DNA of 64,000 nucleotides. Origin: Rhodospirillum rubrum ATCC 11170. GTDB taxonomy: Bacteria; Pseudomonadota; Alphaproteobacteria; Rhodospirillales; Rhodospirillaceae. Shown piece by piece: positions 1 to 19,426 of this stretch (positions are counted from its first letter, which is position 1; every line of letters begins with the position of its first letter). Where the stretch lies: positions 3,109,501-3,173,500 of the forward strand of contig NC_007643.1 of the NCBI RefSeq assembly GCF_000013085.1. Direction: 5' to 3'. The position numbers and the translations under genes were made by a program. The notes under the pieces are model-generated. The model did not search any database, was not told where the DNA came from, and saw nothing but the letters and a program-made list of their open reading frames with translations.

Positions 1-2172
<2,172 letters not shown>

Positions 2173-2208
2173 GACGCTGGACTCTCTTCCGGGTCTTTTT
2201 ACTGGATA

Positions 2209-2679
2209 CTACCAGCGGTAATGGCTGAACGCCTTATTGGCATCGGCCATCCGATGGGTGTCCTCACGCTTCTTCACGGCACCGCCGCGGTTCGAGGCGG
2301 CATCGAGGAATTCCCCGGTGAGCCGATCGACCATGGTGGTCTCGGACCGCTTGCGGGCGAAATCGATCAGCCAGCGCAGGCCAAGGGCCTGACGACGATC
2401 GGGACGCACCTCGACGGGCACCTGATAGGTAGCGCCACCGACACGGCGGGAGCGCACCTCGACAGAGGGCTTCACATTGTCGAGAGCGTCGTGGAACACC
2501 TTCACCGGATCCTGGCCCGTCTTGGACTGGATCCGCTCGAAAGCGCCATACACGATCTTCTCGGCGACGGCCTTCTTGCCCTGGAGCATCACCGAATTGA
2601 TGAACTTCGCCAGAACAAGATCACCGAACTTAGCGTCCGGCAAAACTTCACGCTTTTCCGCTGCGCGACGACGGGACAT
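2209..2679 (-). CDS. rpsG: 30S ribosomal protein S7
   Basis: S7 nucleates assembly of the 30S head by binding the 3' domain of 16S rRNA and lines the E site. The 156-residue protein matches the family length, begins [10 protein letters not shown], and carries the conserved segments [11 protein letters not shown] and [16 protein letters not shown] element lies just before the ATG. It is 15 bases from rpsL and 36 from fusA, so the genes are surely co-transcribed. In Escherichia coli S7 is the translational repressor of its operon; whether this applies here cannot be read from the short rpsL-rpsG gap. Confidence 0.97.
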   Translation of the reverse strand: MSRRRAAEKREVLPDAKFGDLVLAKFINSVMLQGKKAVAEKIVYGAFERIQSKTGQDPVKVFHDALDNVKPSVEVRSRRVGGATYQVPVEVRPDRRQALGLRWLIDFARKRSETTMVDRLTGEFLDAASNRGGAVKKREDTHRMADANKAFSHYRW

Positions 2680-2694
2680 GGCTTCCTCGACCTC

Positions 2695-3066
2695 TTACTT
2701 GGGACGCTTGGCGCCGTACTTGGAGCGACGCTGACGGCGATCCTTCACGCCCTGGGTATCCAGGACACCGCGGATGATATGGTAGCGAACACCGGGAAGA
2801 TCCTTCACACGGCCGCCGCGAATCATCACGACGGAGTGCTCCTGAAGGTTATGGCCTTCACCGGGAATATAACTGGTGACCTCGAAGCCGTTGGTCAGGC
2901 GAACGCGCGCAACCTTGCGAAGAGCCGAGTTCGGCTTCTTCGGCGTCGTGGTGTACACCCGCGTGCAGACCCCGCGCTTCTGGGGGCACGCCTGCATGGC
3001 GGGCACCTTGTTGCGCTTCACCACCGCCTTACGGGGCTTGCGGATTAGCTGGTTGATCGTCGGCAT
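2695..3066 (-). CDS. rpsL: 30S ribosomal protein S12
   Basis: S12 sits at the decoding centre and influences translational accuracy. The 123-residue sequence contains the conserved [13 protein letters not shown] and [14 protein letters not shown] segments. The lysines whose substitution gives streptomycin resistance (in PKKPNS and in RVKDLPG) are both wild type, so the protein predicts sensitivity at this target. GAAGGGA precedes the ATG by about seven bases. It is the first gene of the str operon, with a roughly 250-base leader. Confidence 0.97.
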   Translation of the reverse strand: MPTINQLIRKPRKAVVKRNKVPAMQACPQKRGVCTRVYTTTPKKPNSALRKVARVRLTNGFEVTSYIPGEGHNLQEHSVVMIRGGRVKDLPGVRYHIIRGVLDTQGVKDRRQRRSKYGAKRPK

Positions 3067-3124
3067 CGAACGTCCCTTCTCAACGCCACTCGGAACTCAA
3101 AAAAATTTGCCGTCACGACGACCC

Positions 3125-3144
3125 GTCGGGCGCTTTCGCCCGAC
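3125..3144 (-). promoter_or_regulatory. leader hairpin upstream of rpsL
   Basis: A perfect 8-bp stem (GTCGGGCG / CGCCCGAC) with a 4-base loop lies in the rpsL leader, about 60 bases before the start codon. Some 19 bases further toward rpsL the transcript strand has a run of seven T residues (around 3104-3110). The T run is too far from the stem for a standard intrinsic terminator, so this is either a structured leader or an attenuator using a longer, weaker stem. The function is inferred only. Confidence 0.4.
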
Positions 3145-3326
3145 AGGCGACCGTTCGCAACGATGCGAAGTTAAAAGAGACCCCCGTCGAACGCGCCCAG
3201 CACGGCTGGCGTCATCCGGTCGTCCCAAGCACCAGCCGAGCGGCTGGAAAATCGTTTCGGTCGACGCGTTTAGGGTGGGAGCCACCAGGGCTTCCCCTCC
3301 TACCACCGCCGGCCGAGAGAGGCGGC

Positions 3327-3355
3327 ATCATATGGAGACCCCCCAGGGGCGTCAA
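3327..3355 (-). promoter_or_regulatory. sigma70-type promoter of the rpsL-rpsG-fusA-tuf operon
   Basis: On the leftward strand TTGACG (3350-3355) and TATGAT (3327-3332) are separated by exactly 17 bases, a near-consensus housekeeping promoter. Transcription would start near 3320, giving a leader of about 250 bases before rpsL. The 413-base gap 3067-3479 between rpoC and rpsL otherwise holds only the hairpin noted at 3125-3144; no open frame in it looks coding. The promoter implies that the str genes can be transcribed independently of rpoBC. Confidence 0.72.
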
Positions 3356-3479
3356 GGACAAAAAGCCCCCGTTCCCCTAGGAAGCGAAACAGGGCCGACA
3401 GTCCTCGCGGATCCGTCGGCCCCATCCTCGAATTCTCGCCACTTTCGCCCAAGAAAGCGAAGCGACTCGCTAAACGCCG

Positions 3480-7805
<4,326 letters not shown>

Positions 7806-7809
7806 CTAT

Positions 7810-11991
<4,182 letters not shown>

Positions 11992-12111
11992 TACCGCTCC
12001 TCACCTCAGAATCGCCGTGCCGGGCGCGCCCCGCTGGACAGATATGGTCCGTGGGGCGCGAAAGAAAGACAGGCAAACAAAAATCACAAAATAAAAGGCA
12101 GAATAAAATAC

Positions 12112-12125
12112 TCGGGAAAGCCCGA
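12112..12125 (-). terminator. possible attenuator between rplL and rpoB
   Basis: On the leftward strand TCGGG-CTTT-CCCGA forms a 5-bp stem, followed at once by the T-rich stretch GTATTTTATT and further T runs. In E. coli the rplL-rpoB gap holds a partial terminator that sets the polymerase-to-ribosomal-protein ratio; this short stem could play the same part. The stem is weak, so only partial termination would be expected. Confidence 0.4.
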
Positions 12126-12179
12126 AGGCCGGTCGACAGACACACCAACGGAGTGCCTGCCTTCCGGCCCTGCGGGACG

Positions 12180-12195
12180 CCTCGGAACCCCGAGG
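12180..12195 (-). repeat. hairpin directly after the rplL stop
   Basis: CCTCGG-AACC-CCGAGG forms a perfect 6-bp stem with a 4-base loop that abuts the rplL stop codon. There is no adjacent T run. It may protect or delimit the 3' end of processed rplJL mRNA. Confidence 0.4.
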
Positions 12196-12567
12196 TTACT
12201 TCAGCTCGACCTTGGCGCCGGCTTCTTCGAGCTTCTTTTTGATGCTCGCGGCTTCGTCCTTCGAGACGGCTTCCTTCACCGGCTTCGGAGCGCCTTCGAC
12301 CAGATCCTTGGCTTCCTTGAGGCCGAGGTTGGTGATGGCGCGGACTTCCTTGATCACGTTGATCTTCTTGTCGCCGGCATCAACGAGGATGACGTCGAAC
12401 TCGGTCTTCTCTTCGACCGGGGCAGCGGCTTCGGCGGCAACGGCGGCGACAGCCACCGGAGCGGCGGCCGAAACGCCCCACTTCTCTTCGAGGAGCTTGC
12501 TCAGTTCGGCGGCCTCGAGGACCGTCAGGGCGGAAAGCTCGTCGACGAGCTTAGCCAAATCAGCCAT
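12196..12567 (-). CDS. rplL: 50S ribosomal protein L7/L12
   Basis: L7/L12 forms the flexible stalk dimers that recruit and activate translational GTPases. The 123-residue protein shows the N-terminal dimerisation helix ([19 protein letters not shown]), an Ala/Pro/Val-rich hinge at about residues 33-50 and the globular C-terminal domain ending [16 protein letters not shown] lies nine bases upstream of the ATG. It is 58 bases downstream of rplJ, which encodes its ribosomal anchor L10. Confidence 0.97.
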   Translation of the reverse strand: MADLAKLVDELSALTVLEAAELSKLLEEKWGVSAAAPVAVAAVAAEAAAPVEEKTEFDVILVDAGDKKINVIKEVRAITNLGLKEAKDLVEGAPKPVKEAVSKDEAASIKKKLEEAGAKVELK

Positions 12568-12625
12568 TTATCGTAACTCCGTTAAAAAAGGCTCAGACTT
12601 CCGTATGGATAACGAGGGTCCGCGA

Positions 12626-13144
12626 TCAGGCGGCCTCTTCCTTCGTGGCATACGCGTTGAAAACCCGGGCAAGCTGGGCCGCGGGCGCCTGGGTGACGCC
12701 AGCGATCCGGGTAGCCGGGGTGGTGATCATGCCGATCAGGCGGCCACGCAGCTCGTCGAGCGACGGCAGCTTGGCAAGCGCTTCAATGCCCTGTTTGTCC
12801 AGGACATTGCCCTGCATGGCGCCACCAAGGATAACGAGCTTCTCGTTCTTCTTGGCGAATTCCACACAGACCTTGGCCGGCGCCACGGGATCCTTGGAGA
12901 TCGCGATGGCGGTCGGGCCGGTAAACAGGTCGGCAAGACCTTCGAACGGCGTATCCGCGAGGGCAAGGCGCGTGATCCGGTTCTTGGTGACACGGAACGA
13001 GGCACCCGCTGCGCGCATCCCTTTCCGAAGCTGCTCCAGCTCCGCGACCGTCATGCCCTTATAATGGGTGACGACGCAGGCCGAGGCCTCTCCGAACAGG
13101 GAATTGAGCTCGGATACCAGCTCCTTTTTCTCTTCCCGGTTCAC
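12626..13144 (-). CDS. rplJ: 50S ribosomal protein L10
   Basis: L10 anchors the L12 dimers to 23S rRNA. I place the start at a GTG (13144): the product then begins (M)NREEKKELVSEL and is 172 residues, the normal length, and GGAG lies six bases upstream. The open frame continues upstream to 13318, but that extension is Pro/Gly/Arg-rich, unlike L10, and runs through the leader RNA. Conserved segments include HYKGMTVAELE and VTKNRITRLAL. Expression is probably controlled by L10 binding the leader at 13340-13422. Confidence 0.95.
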   Translation of the reverse strand: MNREEKKELVSELNSLFGEASACVVTHYKGMTVAELEQLRKGMRAAGASFRVTKNRITRLALADTPFEGLADLFTGPTAIAISKDPVAPAKVCVEFAKKNEKLVILGGAMQGNVLDKQGIEALAKLPSLDELRGRLIGMITTPATRIAGVTQAPAAQLARVFNAYATKEEAA

Positions 13145-13339
13145 GGTGTTCTCCGCTTCCTGGCCTCTCCCGCATCGGTTTCCCGACCGGCGAGGCTGGT
13201 TGCCCTCATGATCCCAGGCGACGATCCGGCGGGGGAACACCCGTTCCCCTCCCCCGTCGCCTGGGGGTGGACCTGCCCCGGAAGTCGAACCCTTTCTAAC
13301 CGGGACGTGCCAGGGCACGGCGCCGGAGGAAAGTGTTTT

Positions 13340-13422
13340 CCTTCCCGTCTGCGCAGGCGGGATCCCCCTTTAAGCTCCCGGGCCGGCAAGCCGGTCGAAA
13401 GCGCCTACGGTCTCGGACAGGT
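13340..13422 (-). ncRNA. ribosomal protein L10 leader (autoregulatory RNA)
   Basis: The leftward RNA contains CCGAGACCGUAGGCGC (13401-13416) and, downstream, GCCUGCGCAGACGG (13345-13358). GUAGGCG can pair with CGCCUGC, leaving the GAGACC and GCAGACGG flanks as an internal kink. This matches my recollection of the L10 leader, which binds L10-(L12)n and represses rplJL translation. It lies about 200 bases upstream of rplJ in a 370-base gap (13145-13514). A separate 7-bp hairpin (13467-13486) follows rplA without a T run. Confidence 0.72.
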
Positions 13423-13514
13423 TTGGGCGAACCATCGGGGTTTCCCCTTCTGGCCCGCCCTCTCCCGCATCCGAAAGAGCGGATGCGAAAATCTTAACGC
13501 GGCAATCCCGGAGA

Positions 13515-14216
13515 TCAGGCGGCGCCCGAAATCGTCCCGAGATTGACCTTGAGGCCGGGGCCCATGGTCGAGCTCAACGACACCTTCTTGAGGTAAGTGC
13601 CCTTGGCGCCCGTGGGCTTGGCCTTGTTGATGGCGTCGACGAAGGCGCGCACGTTATCAACGAGCTTCTCTTCGGTGAACGACGCGCGACCGACGCCGGC
13701 ATGAACAATGCCGGACTTCTCGACGCGGAACTGCACCTGACCGGCCTTGGCGGCCTTGACCGCGGTGGCGACGTCCATGGTGACGGTGCCCAGCTTCGGG
13801 TTCGGCATCAGGCCGCGCGGGCCCAGGACCTTACCGAGGCGACCGACGACGCCCATCATGTCGGGCGTGGCGATGCAGCGATCGAAATCGATGGTGCCGT
13901 TCTGAATGTCGGCGGCCAGTTCGTCGGCCCCGACCAGATCGGCGCCGGCGGCCTTGGCTTCCTCGGCCTTGGCGCCCTTGGCGAACACGGCGACGCGCAT
14001 GGTCTTACCGGTGCCGTGGGGCAGCTCGACGACGCCACGGACCATCTGGTCGGCGTGACGGGGATCGACGCCCAGGTTCATCGCCACTTCGATGCTCTCA
14101 TCGAACTTGGCGGTGGCCCGCTCACGGATCAAATGCACGGCCTGGGGCAAGTCATAAAATGCCTCGCGGTCGATACCCTCGTGGGCCGCCTTCAGTCGCT
14201 TTCCAACCTTCGCCAT
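13515..14216 (-). CDS. rplA: 50S ribosomal protein L1
   Basis: L1 forms the mobile stalk beside the ribosomal E site and binds its own mRNA in many bacteria. The 233-residue protein has the usual length and contains [20 protein letters not shown], the conserved central motif, plus a C-terminal [12 protein letters not shown] lies seven bases before the ATG inside the last codons of rplK, whose stop is 4 bases upstream, so translation is probably coupled. Confidence 0.97.
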   Translation of the reverse strand: MAKVGKRLKAAHEGIDREAFYDLPQAVHLIRERATAKFDESIEVAMNLGVDPRHADQMVRGVVELPHGTGKTMRVAVFAKGAKAEEAKAAGADLVGADELAADIQNGTIDFDRCIATPDMMGVVGRLGKVLGPRGLMPNPKLGTVTMDVATAVKAAKAGQVQFRVEKSGIVHAGVGRASFTEEKLVDNVRAFVDAINKAKPTGAKGTYLKKVSLSSTMGPGLKVNLGTISGAA

Positions 14217-14220
14217 GGTC

Positions 14221-14649
14221 TTACTCCACCACCTGCAGGCCCATGGAACGGGCGGAACCGACCACCATCTGAACCGCCGCCTCGATGGTCGGGGAGTTCA
14301 GGTCGGGCATCTTCTTCTCGGCGATGTCACGCACCTGCTCCATGGTGACCGTTCCGGCCGAGCCCTTGCCCGGCGTGGTCGAGCCCTTGCCGATGCCAGC
14401 CGCCTTCTTGAGGAAGTACGTCATCGGCGGAGTCTTGGTGATGTAAGTGAAGGTCCGGTCGCCGTAAGCGGTGATCACCACCGGAATCGGCATGCCGGGC
14501 TCCAAGCCCTGCGTGGCGGCGTTGAACGCCTTGCAGAACTCCATGATATTCAGGCCACGCTGACCAAGCGCCGGGCCGATCGGGGGCGAAGGATTGGCCT
14601 TCCCCGCCGGGACCTGCAGCTTGATGTAGCCGATGATCTTTTTTGCCAT
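14221..14649 (-). CDS. rplK: 50S ribosomal protein L11
   Basis: L11 binds the GTPase-associated centre of 23S rRNA and is needed for RelA-dependent stringent signalling. The 142-residue product matches the family, with conserved [20 protein letters not shown] and the C-terminal rRNA-binding domain containing [14 protein letters not shown] lies five bases before the ATG. A 151-base gap separates it from nusG; I saw no clear promoter there. Confidence 0.97.
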   Translation of the reverse strand: MAKKIIGYIKLQVPAGKANPSPPIGPALGQRGLNIMEFCKAFNAATQGLEPGMPIPVVITAYGDRTFTYITKTPPMTYFLKKAAGIGKGSTTPGKGSAGTVTMEQVRDIAEKKMPDLNSPTIEAAVQMVVGSARSMGLQVVE

Positions 14650-14800
14650 GATAACCTCGGTCCTTGACGTTTAGAGGTGCCCGAAGGCCGTGGTACGGCG
14701 CCCCAAGGACTTTAAGGGGCGGGCCTCCCACGTTGCGCCATCGCCGCCGCGCGCCTCCCGGGGAAGCGCCGCGACCAATGGGGCGTGTCCGAAGGTCCGT

Positions 14801-15331
14801 TCAGACCTTCTCCACCTGGGAATATTCCAGTTCCACCGGCGTCGAGCGCCCGAAGATGGAAACCGAGACCTTGAGCCGGGCCTTCTCCTCGTCGACGTCC
14901 TCGACCATGCCGTTGAAGCTGGTGAAGGGACCATCGCAGACGCGGACCTGTTCGCCGACGTCGAAGGTGATGGAAGGCTTGGGCCGCTCGATGCCCTCTT
15001 GCACCTGATGCAAGATGCGCTCGGCCTCGCGGTCGCTGATCGGCGAGGGGCGGCCGCGACCGCCCAGAAAACCGGTGACCTTGGCGGTGTTCTTCACCAG
15101 ATGCCAAGTCTCGTCCGAAAGGTCCATCTTGACCAGGACATAGCCCGGGAAGAACTTGCGCTCGGCGTTCACCTTGGCGCCGCGACGGACCTCGACGATT
15201 TCCTCGGTCGGGACCAGAACTTCCTCGATCCGCGAGTCCATGCCTTTCTGGATCGCCTGTTCCCGAATGGACTGGGCGACCTTGTTTTCAAAACCGGAAT
15301 AGACATGGATGACGTACCAGCGGGCGGTCAC
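14801..15331 (-). CDS. nusG: transcription termination/antitermination factor NusG
   Basis: NusG binds elongating RNA polymerase through its NGN domain and contacts Rho or ribosomal S10 through a C-terminal KOW domain. The GTG at 15331 gives a 176-residue protein starting (M)[17 protein letters not shown], the normal family start, five bases after the secE stop. An in-frame ATG at 15352 would overlap secE and add seven atypical residues. The KOW segment ([16 protein letters not shown], about residue 125) and its surroundings are intact. Confidence 0.94.
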   Translation of the reverse strand: MTARWYVIHVYSGFENKVAQSIREQAIQKGMDSRIEEVLVPTEEIVEVRRGAKVNAERKFFPGYVLVKMDLSDETWHLVKNTAKVTGFLGGRGRPSPISDREAERILHQVQEGIERPKPSITFDVGEQVRVCDGPFTSFNGMVEDVDEEKARLKVSVSIFGRSTPVELEYSQVEKV

Positions 15332-15335
15332 GCGC

Positions 15336-15533
15336 TCAACCTCCCAAACCAAAGATGAACTGAACGCCCTCGGCCAGGATCCAGTCGACCAACAGGAAAA
15401 ACACAGCCGCCAGCGAGGCCATGATGAAAACCATGACCGTCGAGATGACGGTTTCCTTGCGCGACGGCCAGGTCACCTTGCCGATTTCCTGGCGGACCTG
15501 GCGGACGAATTGACCTGGGTTGGTCCTCGGCAT
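15336..15533 (-). CDS. secE: preprotein translocase subunit SecE
   Basis: SecE is the essential small membrane subunit clamping SecY in the Sec translocon. With the ATG at 15533, preceded by GGAAGG, the protein has 65 residues: a short amphipathic segment with the family hallmark [12 protein letters not shown], then one membrane helix (about residues 33-55). The open frame extends 35 codons further upstream, but the added Arg/Pro-rich residues do not look like SecE. It is followed four bases later by nusG, as in nearly all Proteobacteria. Confidence 0.93.
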   Translation of the reverse strand: MPRTNPGQFVRQVRQEIGKVTWPSRKETVISTVMVFIMASLAAVFFLLVDWILAEGVQFIFGLGG

Positions 15534-15684
15534 CCTGACCTTCCAAACTGCGGGACTTCGCCGGATCGGCGATTGTTCCGAAAAGGGCCTGCCCTTGGCA
15601 AGCCGTGGCGCCGAAGGACGGCACCGGACGGAGATCACGACAGGCGATCTCCGGCGGAATTCACGGGCGGCACGTCACGGCCGT

Positions 15685-15760
15685 TGGCAGGGGTGACAGG
15701 ACTTGAACCCGTAACCCCCGGTTTTGGAGACCGGTGCTCTACCAGTTGAGCTACACCCCT
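15685..15760 (-). tRNA. tRNA-Trp (CCA)
   Basis: The leftward strand folds into a standard 76-base cloverleaf with acceptor AGGGGTG/CACCCCT, D-loop, anticodon loop CTCCAAA (anticodon CCA), TTCAAGT arm and an encoded 3' CCA. It lies 151 bases upstream of secE, the common position for tRNA-Trp. Confidence 0.97.
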
Positions 15761-15775
15761 CCAGCGGCCGGAAAA

Positions 15776-15794
15776 CCCGGATGGATCATCCGGG
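15776..15794 (-). terminator. terminator-like hairpin just upstream of tRNA-Trp
   Basis: CCCGGATG-ATC-CATCCGGG is a perfect 8-bp stem followed by TTTT on the leftward strand, only 15 bases before the tRNA-Trp 5' end. It could stop leakage from tuf or act as a processing signal for the tRNA. If it terminates efficiently, the tRNA promoter would have to overlap it, which is odd. Confidence 0.4.
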
Positions 15795-15934
15795 TGGTCC
15801 ATTCCAAAGGCGCGAGGCGCCTTGGGAACATCGAAAGTGCCACCACTTCCGAAACCAACACGGGGACGATGAGCGCCCCCGAAACCCTAAAGAAGCCAAA
15901 GGACTTCCACACGCTACCAGGGCCAGGCCCCGAT

Positions 15935-15964
15935 AAAAAACCCCCGGACGGTCTTGGCCGGGAG
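15935..15964 (-). terminator. intrinsic terminator downstream of tuf
   Basis: On the leftward strand a 7-bp stem (CTCCCGG/CCGGGGG, one G-U pair) with a 10-base loop is followed directly by TTTTTT. It lies about 140 bases after the tuf stop and would end the tRNA-Tyr/tRNA-Gly/tuf transcript. The rest of the 343-base gap 15761-16103 holds the two hairpins listed separately and no plausible gene. Confidence 0.65.
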
Positions 15965-16056
15965 AGCTGGGTCATATACCTGTTCGGCACAAGGAGATCA
16001 AGGACTTTCTTGATCCATCCGCTAGCCGCGCCCGGTTGCCCAGCCCCAAGGCACGC

Positions 16057-16094
16057 GCCATCCAGCCAGACCCGACAAGGACTGGCTGGATGGC
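16057..16094 (-). repeat. 13-bp inverted repeat after tuf
   Basis: GCCATCCAGCCAG (16057-16069) and its exact complement (16082-16094) form a 13-bp stem with a 12-base loop, ten bases after the tuf stop. No T run follows, so it is probably a 3'-end stabilising hairpin, with true termination at 15935-15964. Confidence 0.5.
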
Positions 16095-16103
16095 TTAGGC
16101 GTC

Positions 16104-17294
<1,191 letters not shown>

Positions 17295-17387
17295 CTTCGA
17301 TCCCGTACCTTCTATGGTTGCGGTTGCCCGACCCGACCGAACGGCTTCTGAGAGGGCGGCGTTAAACGTAGGGGCCTTGGAACGGAA

Positions 17388-17461
17388 TGGAGCGGGTGAT
17401 GGGAATCGAACCCACACAACCAGCTTGGAAGGCTGGGGCTCTACCATTGAGCTACACCCGC
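17388..17461 (-). tRNA. tRNA-Gly (TCC)
   Basis: A 74-base cloverleaf on the leftward strand has acceptor GCGGGTG/CACCCGC, anticodon loop CTTCCAA (anticodon TCC), a TTCGATT arm and an encoded CCA. It lies 27 bases after tRNA-Tyr and 93 bases before tuf. Confidence 0.97.
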
Positions 17462-17488
17462 AGGCGCGCCACCGGGGGACGGAGCGGT

Positions 17489-17574
17489 TGGTGGAGGGGG
17501 CTGGATTCGAACCAGCGTAGGGTTACCCCGCCGGATTTACAGTCCGGTGCCTTTAACCACTCGACCACCCCTCC
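17489..17574 (-). tRNA. tRNA-Tyr (GTA)
   Basis: An 86-base class II tRNA on the leftward strand has acceptor GGAGGGG/CCCCTCC, anticodon loop CTGTAAA (anticodon GTA), a long variable arm and an encoded CCA. It is first in the tRNA-Tyr/tRNA-Gly/tuf transcript. Confidence 0.97.
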
Positions 17575-17613
17575 GCAAGACCCGTTAATCCGGCCCCCGG
17601 CGGCGGAGGACAT

Positions 17614-17642
17614 GAAATATGGAAACAGCCTCGCGGTGTCAA
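17614..17642 (-). promoter_or_regulatory. promoter of the tRNA-Tyr/tRNA-Gly/tuf unit
   Basis: On the leftward strand a perfect TTGACA (17637-17642) is followed after 17 bases by TATTTC (17614-17619), about 40 bases before the tRNA-Tyr 5' end. The G+C-rich discriminator downstream fits a stringently controlled stable-RNA promoter. The -10 is only a partial match. Confidence 0.55.
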
Positions 17643-17740
17643 TGATAAAGTGGTGTCCGATGTTCTTTCTTTGCAGACAGGGGGCTTGCGATGGGGCACC
17701 TTCCCCACCCTTTTCCCCTCCCCGCGACCCGGAGCCCGCC

Positions 17741-18658
17741 ATGACCCGCCCGCCGCGCCGCCCATCCCGCGCCCCCTCTTCGACCGAGTCCTCCGCGGCG
17801 CCGGCCGGTCGTCCCCTCCCCCGCCCCGCCGCCGGTGCCGGCTCCACCGCCCGCCCGCCCCGTCCGCCCGCGCCGCGCGGCGAAGCCGATGGGGCCTCGC
17901 GCCGCCCCGAGCCCGCCGCCCGCGGCAAGCGCCCTGGAGGGCGCGGCGATGGCGGTCTGTGGCTGTTTGGTCGCCACGCCGTGGAGGCCGCCCTGCAGAA
18001 CCCCGAGCGCAAAGCCCTGCGTTTGCTCGCCCTCGCCGGCGCCGCCGAGGGGCTGCCCAAGGGCGGGCCGACGGTCGAGCCCGCCGACCGCGAGGCGATC
18101 GAAGCCGTGGTGCCGCCGGGCGCCGTCCACCAGGGTCTGGCCCTCAAGGTGGCGCCGCTGTCCCAGCCCACCGTCGAGGAGATCGCCCGCATCCCCGGTC
18201 CCTCGGTGGTCGCCATCCTCGATCAGGTGTCCGACCCCCATAACATCGGCGCCGTCCTGCGCTCGGCCGCCGCCTTCGGCATCCGCGCCGTCGTCGTCCA
18301 GGACCGCCATTCGCCCGAGGAAACCGGCACCCTGGCCAAATCGGCCAGCGGCACCCTGGAACGCGTGCCGCTGGTCCGCGCCATCAACCTGTCCCAGGCC
18401 CTTGATACCTTCAAGGAGCACGGCTTCTGGTGCGCCGGCCTCGACGCCTCGGCCGAGACCACCCTGGCCGAGGCCGCCCTGCCCGAGCGTTGCGTCGTCG
18501 TGCTGGGCAGCGAGGGCGCCGGCCTGCGCCGGTTGGTGCGCGATCACTGCGATCTGCTGGTCAAACTGGCGATGGATAGCGGCGTTGAAAGCCTGAATGT
18601 GTCCAACGCCGCCGCCGTGACCTTCTACGAACTCAGCGGTCGCGGCCTGCGCCCCTGA
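17741..18658 (+). CDS. rlmB: 23S rRNA (guanosine-2'-O-)-methyltransferase, TrmH/SpoU family
   Basis: This 305-residue SPOUT enzyme probably 2'-O-methylates a guanosine of 23S rRNA with S-adenosylmethionine. The first 70 residues are Pro/Arg/Ala-rich and probably disordered. Then come an RNA-binding domain starting at GRHAVEAALQNP and the knotted SpoU domain with the family motifs LDQVSDPHNIGAVLRSAAAF, VLGSEGAGLRRL and ESLNVSNAAAV. The ATG at 17741 has GGAG seven bases upstream; the longer frame from 17387 crosses both tRNAs. A trmH-type tRNA target cannot be excluded. Confidence 0.88.
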   Translation: MTRPPRRPSRAPSSTESSAAPAGRPLPRPAAGAGSTARPPRPPAPRGEADGASRRPEPAARGKRPGGRGDGGLWLFGRHAVEAALQNPERKALRLLALAGAAEGLPKGGPTVEPADREAIEAVVPPGAVHQGLALKVAPLSQPTVEEIARIPGPSVVAILDQVSDPHNIGAVLRSAAAFGIRAVVVQDRHSPEETGTLAKSASGTLERVPLVRAINLSQALDTFKEHGFWCAGLDASAETTLAEAALPERCVVVLGSEGAGLRRLVRDHCDLLVKLAMDSGVESLNVSNAAAVTFYELSGRGLRP

Positions 18659-18668
18659 TCACCCCCTT

Positions 18669-18710
18669 GCCCGCCCACGCCCTTTGCGTTTATGAAGGGC
18701 GCAGGCGGGC
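18669..18710 (+). repeat. long hairpin between rlmB and tRNA-Thr
   Basis: Outer arms GCCCGCC/GGCGGGC and inner arms CGCCCTT/AAGGGCG form a 14-bp stem with a small internal mismatch and a 10-base loop. It begins 10 bases after the rlmB stop and ends five bases before tRNA-Thr. No T run follows, so it may be a processing hairpin or Rho-linked end. Confidence 0.5.
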
Positions 18711-18715
18711 ATGAC

Positions 18716-18791
<76 letters not shown>

Positions 18792-18797
18792 GATAAG

Positions 18798-18834
18798 AAA
18801 AAGGACGGTGTCTTGAAAAGCGCCGTCCTTTTTT
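18798..18834 (+). terminator. intrinsic terminator of tRNA-Thr
   Basis: AAAAAGGACGG (18798-18808) pairs perfectly with CCGTCCTTTTT (18823-18833), and the downstream arm merges into a T run. It starts seven bases after the tRNA end. Confidence 0.85.
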
Positions 18835-18918
18835 ACATCCTAAGGCGGTGGCAACCACGCCCGGACCGGTCCCTGAAGGCGTGAGAAACAAGGGATAGCC
18901 TCGATTGATGGGTCTCCT

Positions 18919-19152
18919 ATGAGCTTGATCGCCAATGAGCAGACCAAACTGACGGCGACCGCACTTAATACCGCCGCCTCGTCTTGTTTCGCCCTGGGTG
19001 TTCTGGCTCCTATCGCCGCCGTCTTCTACAACGCGGGGGGAGATGTCCATGTACCCCTTGCGGTCCTGGTCCTTGGGGCCATTCTATGGATCGGGGCGGC
19101 GCTCGCCCTCCATTTGTCGGCGCGCCTCGTGCTGAAAGGGCTGAAGTCATGA
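18919..19152 (+). CDS. small two-helix membrane protein, function unknown
   Basis: The 77-residue protein starts MSLIANEQTKLTATALN and is dominated by two predicted membrane helices (about residues 20-38 and 46-66) separated by a short loop containing AGGDVHVP, ending in a basic tail (SARLVLKGLKS). No ribosome-binding site is obvious. It overlaps the next, even smaller, membrane-protein gene by four bases (ATGA), suggesting coupled translation and a joint function. I do not recognise the family; holin-like or toxin-like small membrane proteins would look similar. Confidence 0.55.
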   Translation: MSLIANEQTKLTATALNTAASSCFALGVLAPIAAVFYNAGGDVHVPLAVLVLGAILWIGAALALHLSARLVLKGLKS

Positions 19153-19253
19153 CCAACACTCAGCTTTTCGCCTTTGTGGTTCTTCCCGTGATCGTCGCCT
19201 TGCTCGGATGGGGGGCCGCCCTTTGGCATGAACGGTGGGCGAAACGGCACTGA
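19149..19253 (+). CDS. 34-residue single-helix membrane protein
   Basis: The product starts MTNTQLFAFVVLPVIVALLG, has one membrane helix (about residues 6-24) and a short charged tail (HERWAKRH). Its ATG overlaps the stop of the preceding gene by four bases, and the overlap is the main evidence that it is real. It is too short for confident family assignment. Confidence 0.5.
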   Translation: MTNTQLFAFVVLPVIVALLGWGAALWHERWAKRH

Positions 19254-19355
19254 AGAAAACCGCATAAGAGAAAATCCTTTAACGCGGAGACTTTTCTTAA
19301 GAGTCGATTAGACAGAGCGGTAGCAGGAAAATCCTGGGTCCCTTTTCCGTTCGCC

Positions 19356-19420
19356 GCCCTGGCGATCCTTAGAGGAGCGCAAGGGGCGGTCTTGACATCG
19401 CCAGGGCTCAGGGCGATTTT
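19356..19420 (+). promoter_or_regulatory. three-arm RNA switch-like structure before a DUF1640-like gene
   Basis: Arm 1 GCCCTGGCGAT (19356-19366) pairs perfectly with arm 2 ATCGCCAGGGC (19397-19407). The start of arm 2, ATCGCC (19397-19402), can instead pair with GGCGAT (19412-19417), a stem followed directly by TTTTTT. The two pairings are mutually exclusive, as in an attenuator. The T run ends about five bases before the gene's ATG. The rest of the gap (19254-19355) shows nothing clear. Confidence 0.4.
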
Positions 19421-19426
19421 TTGTCC

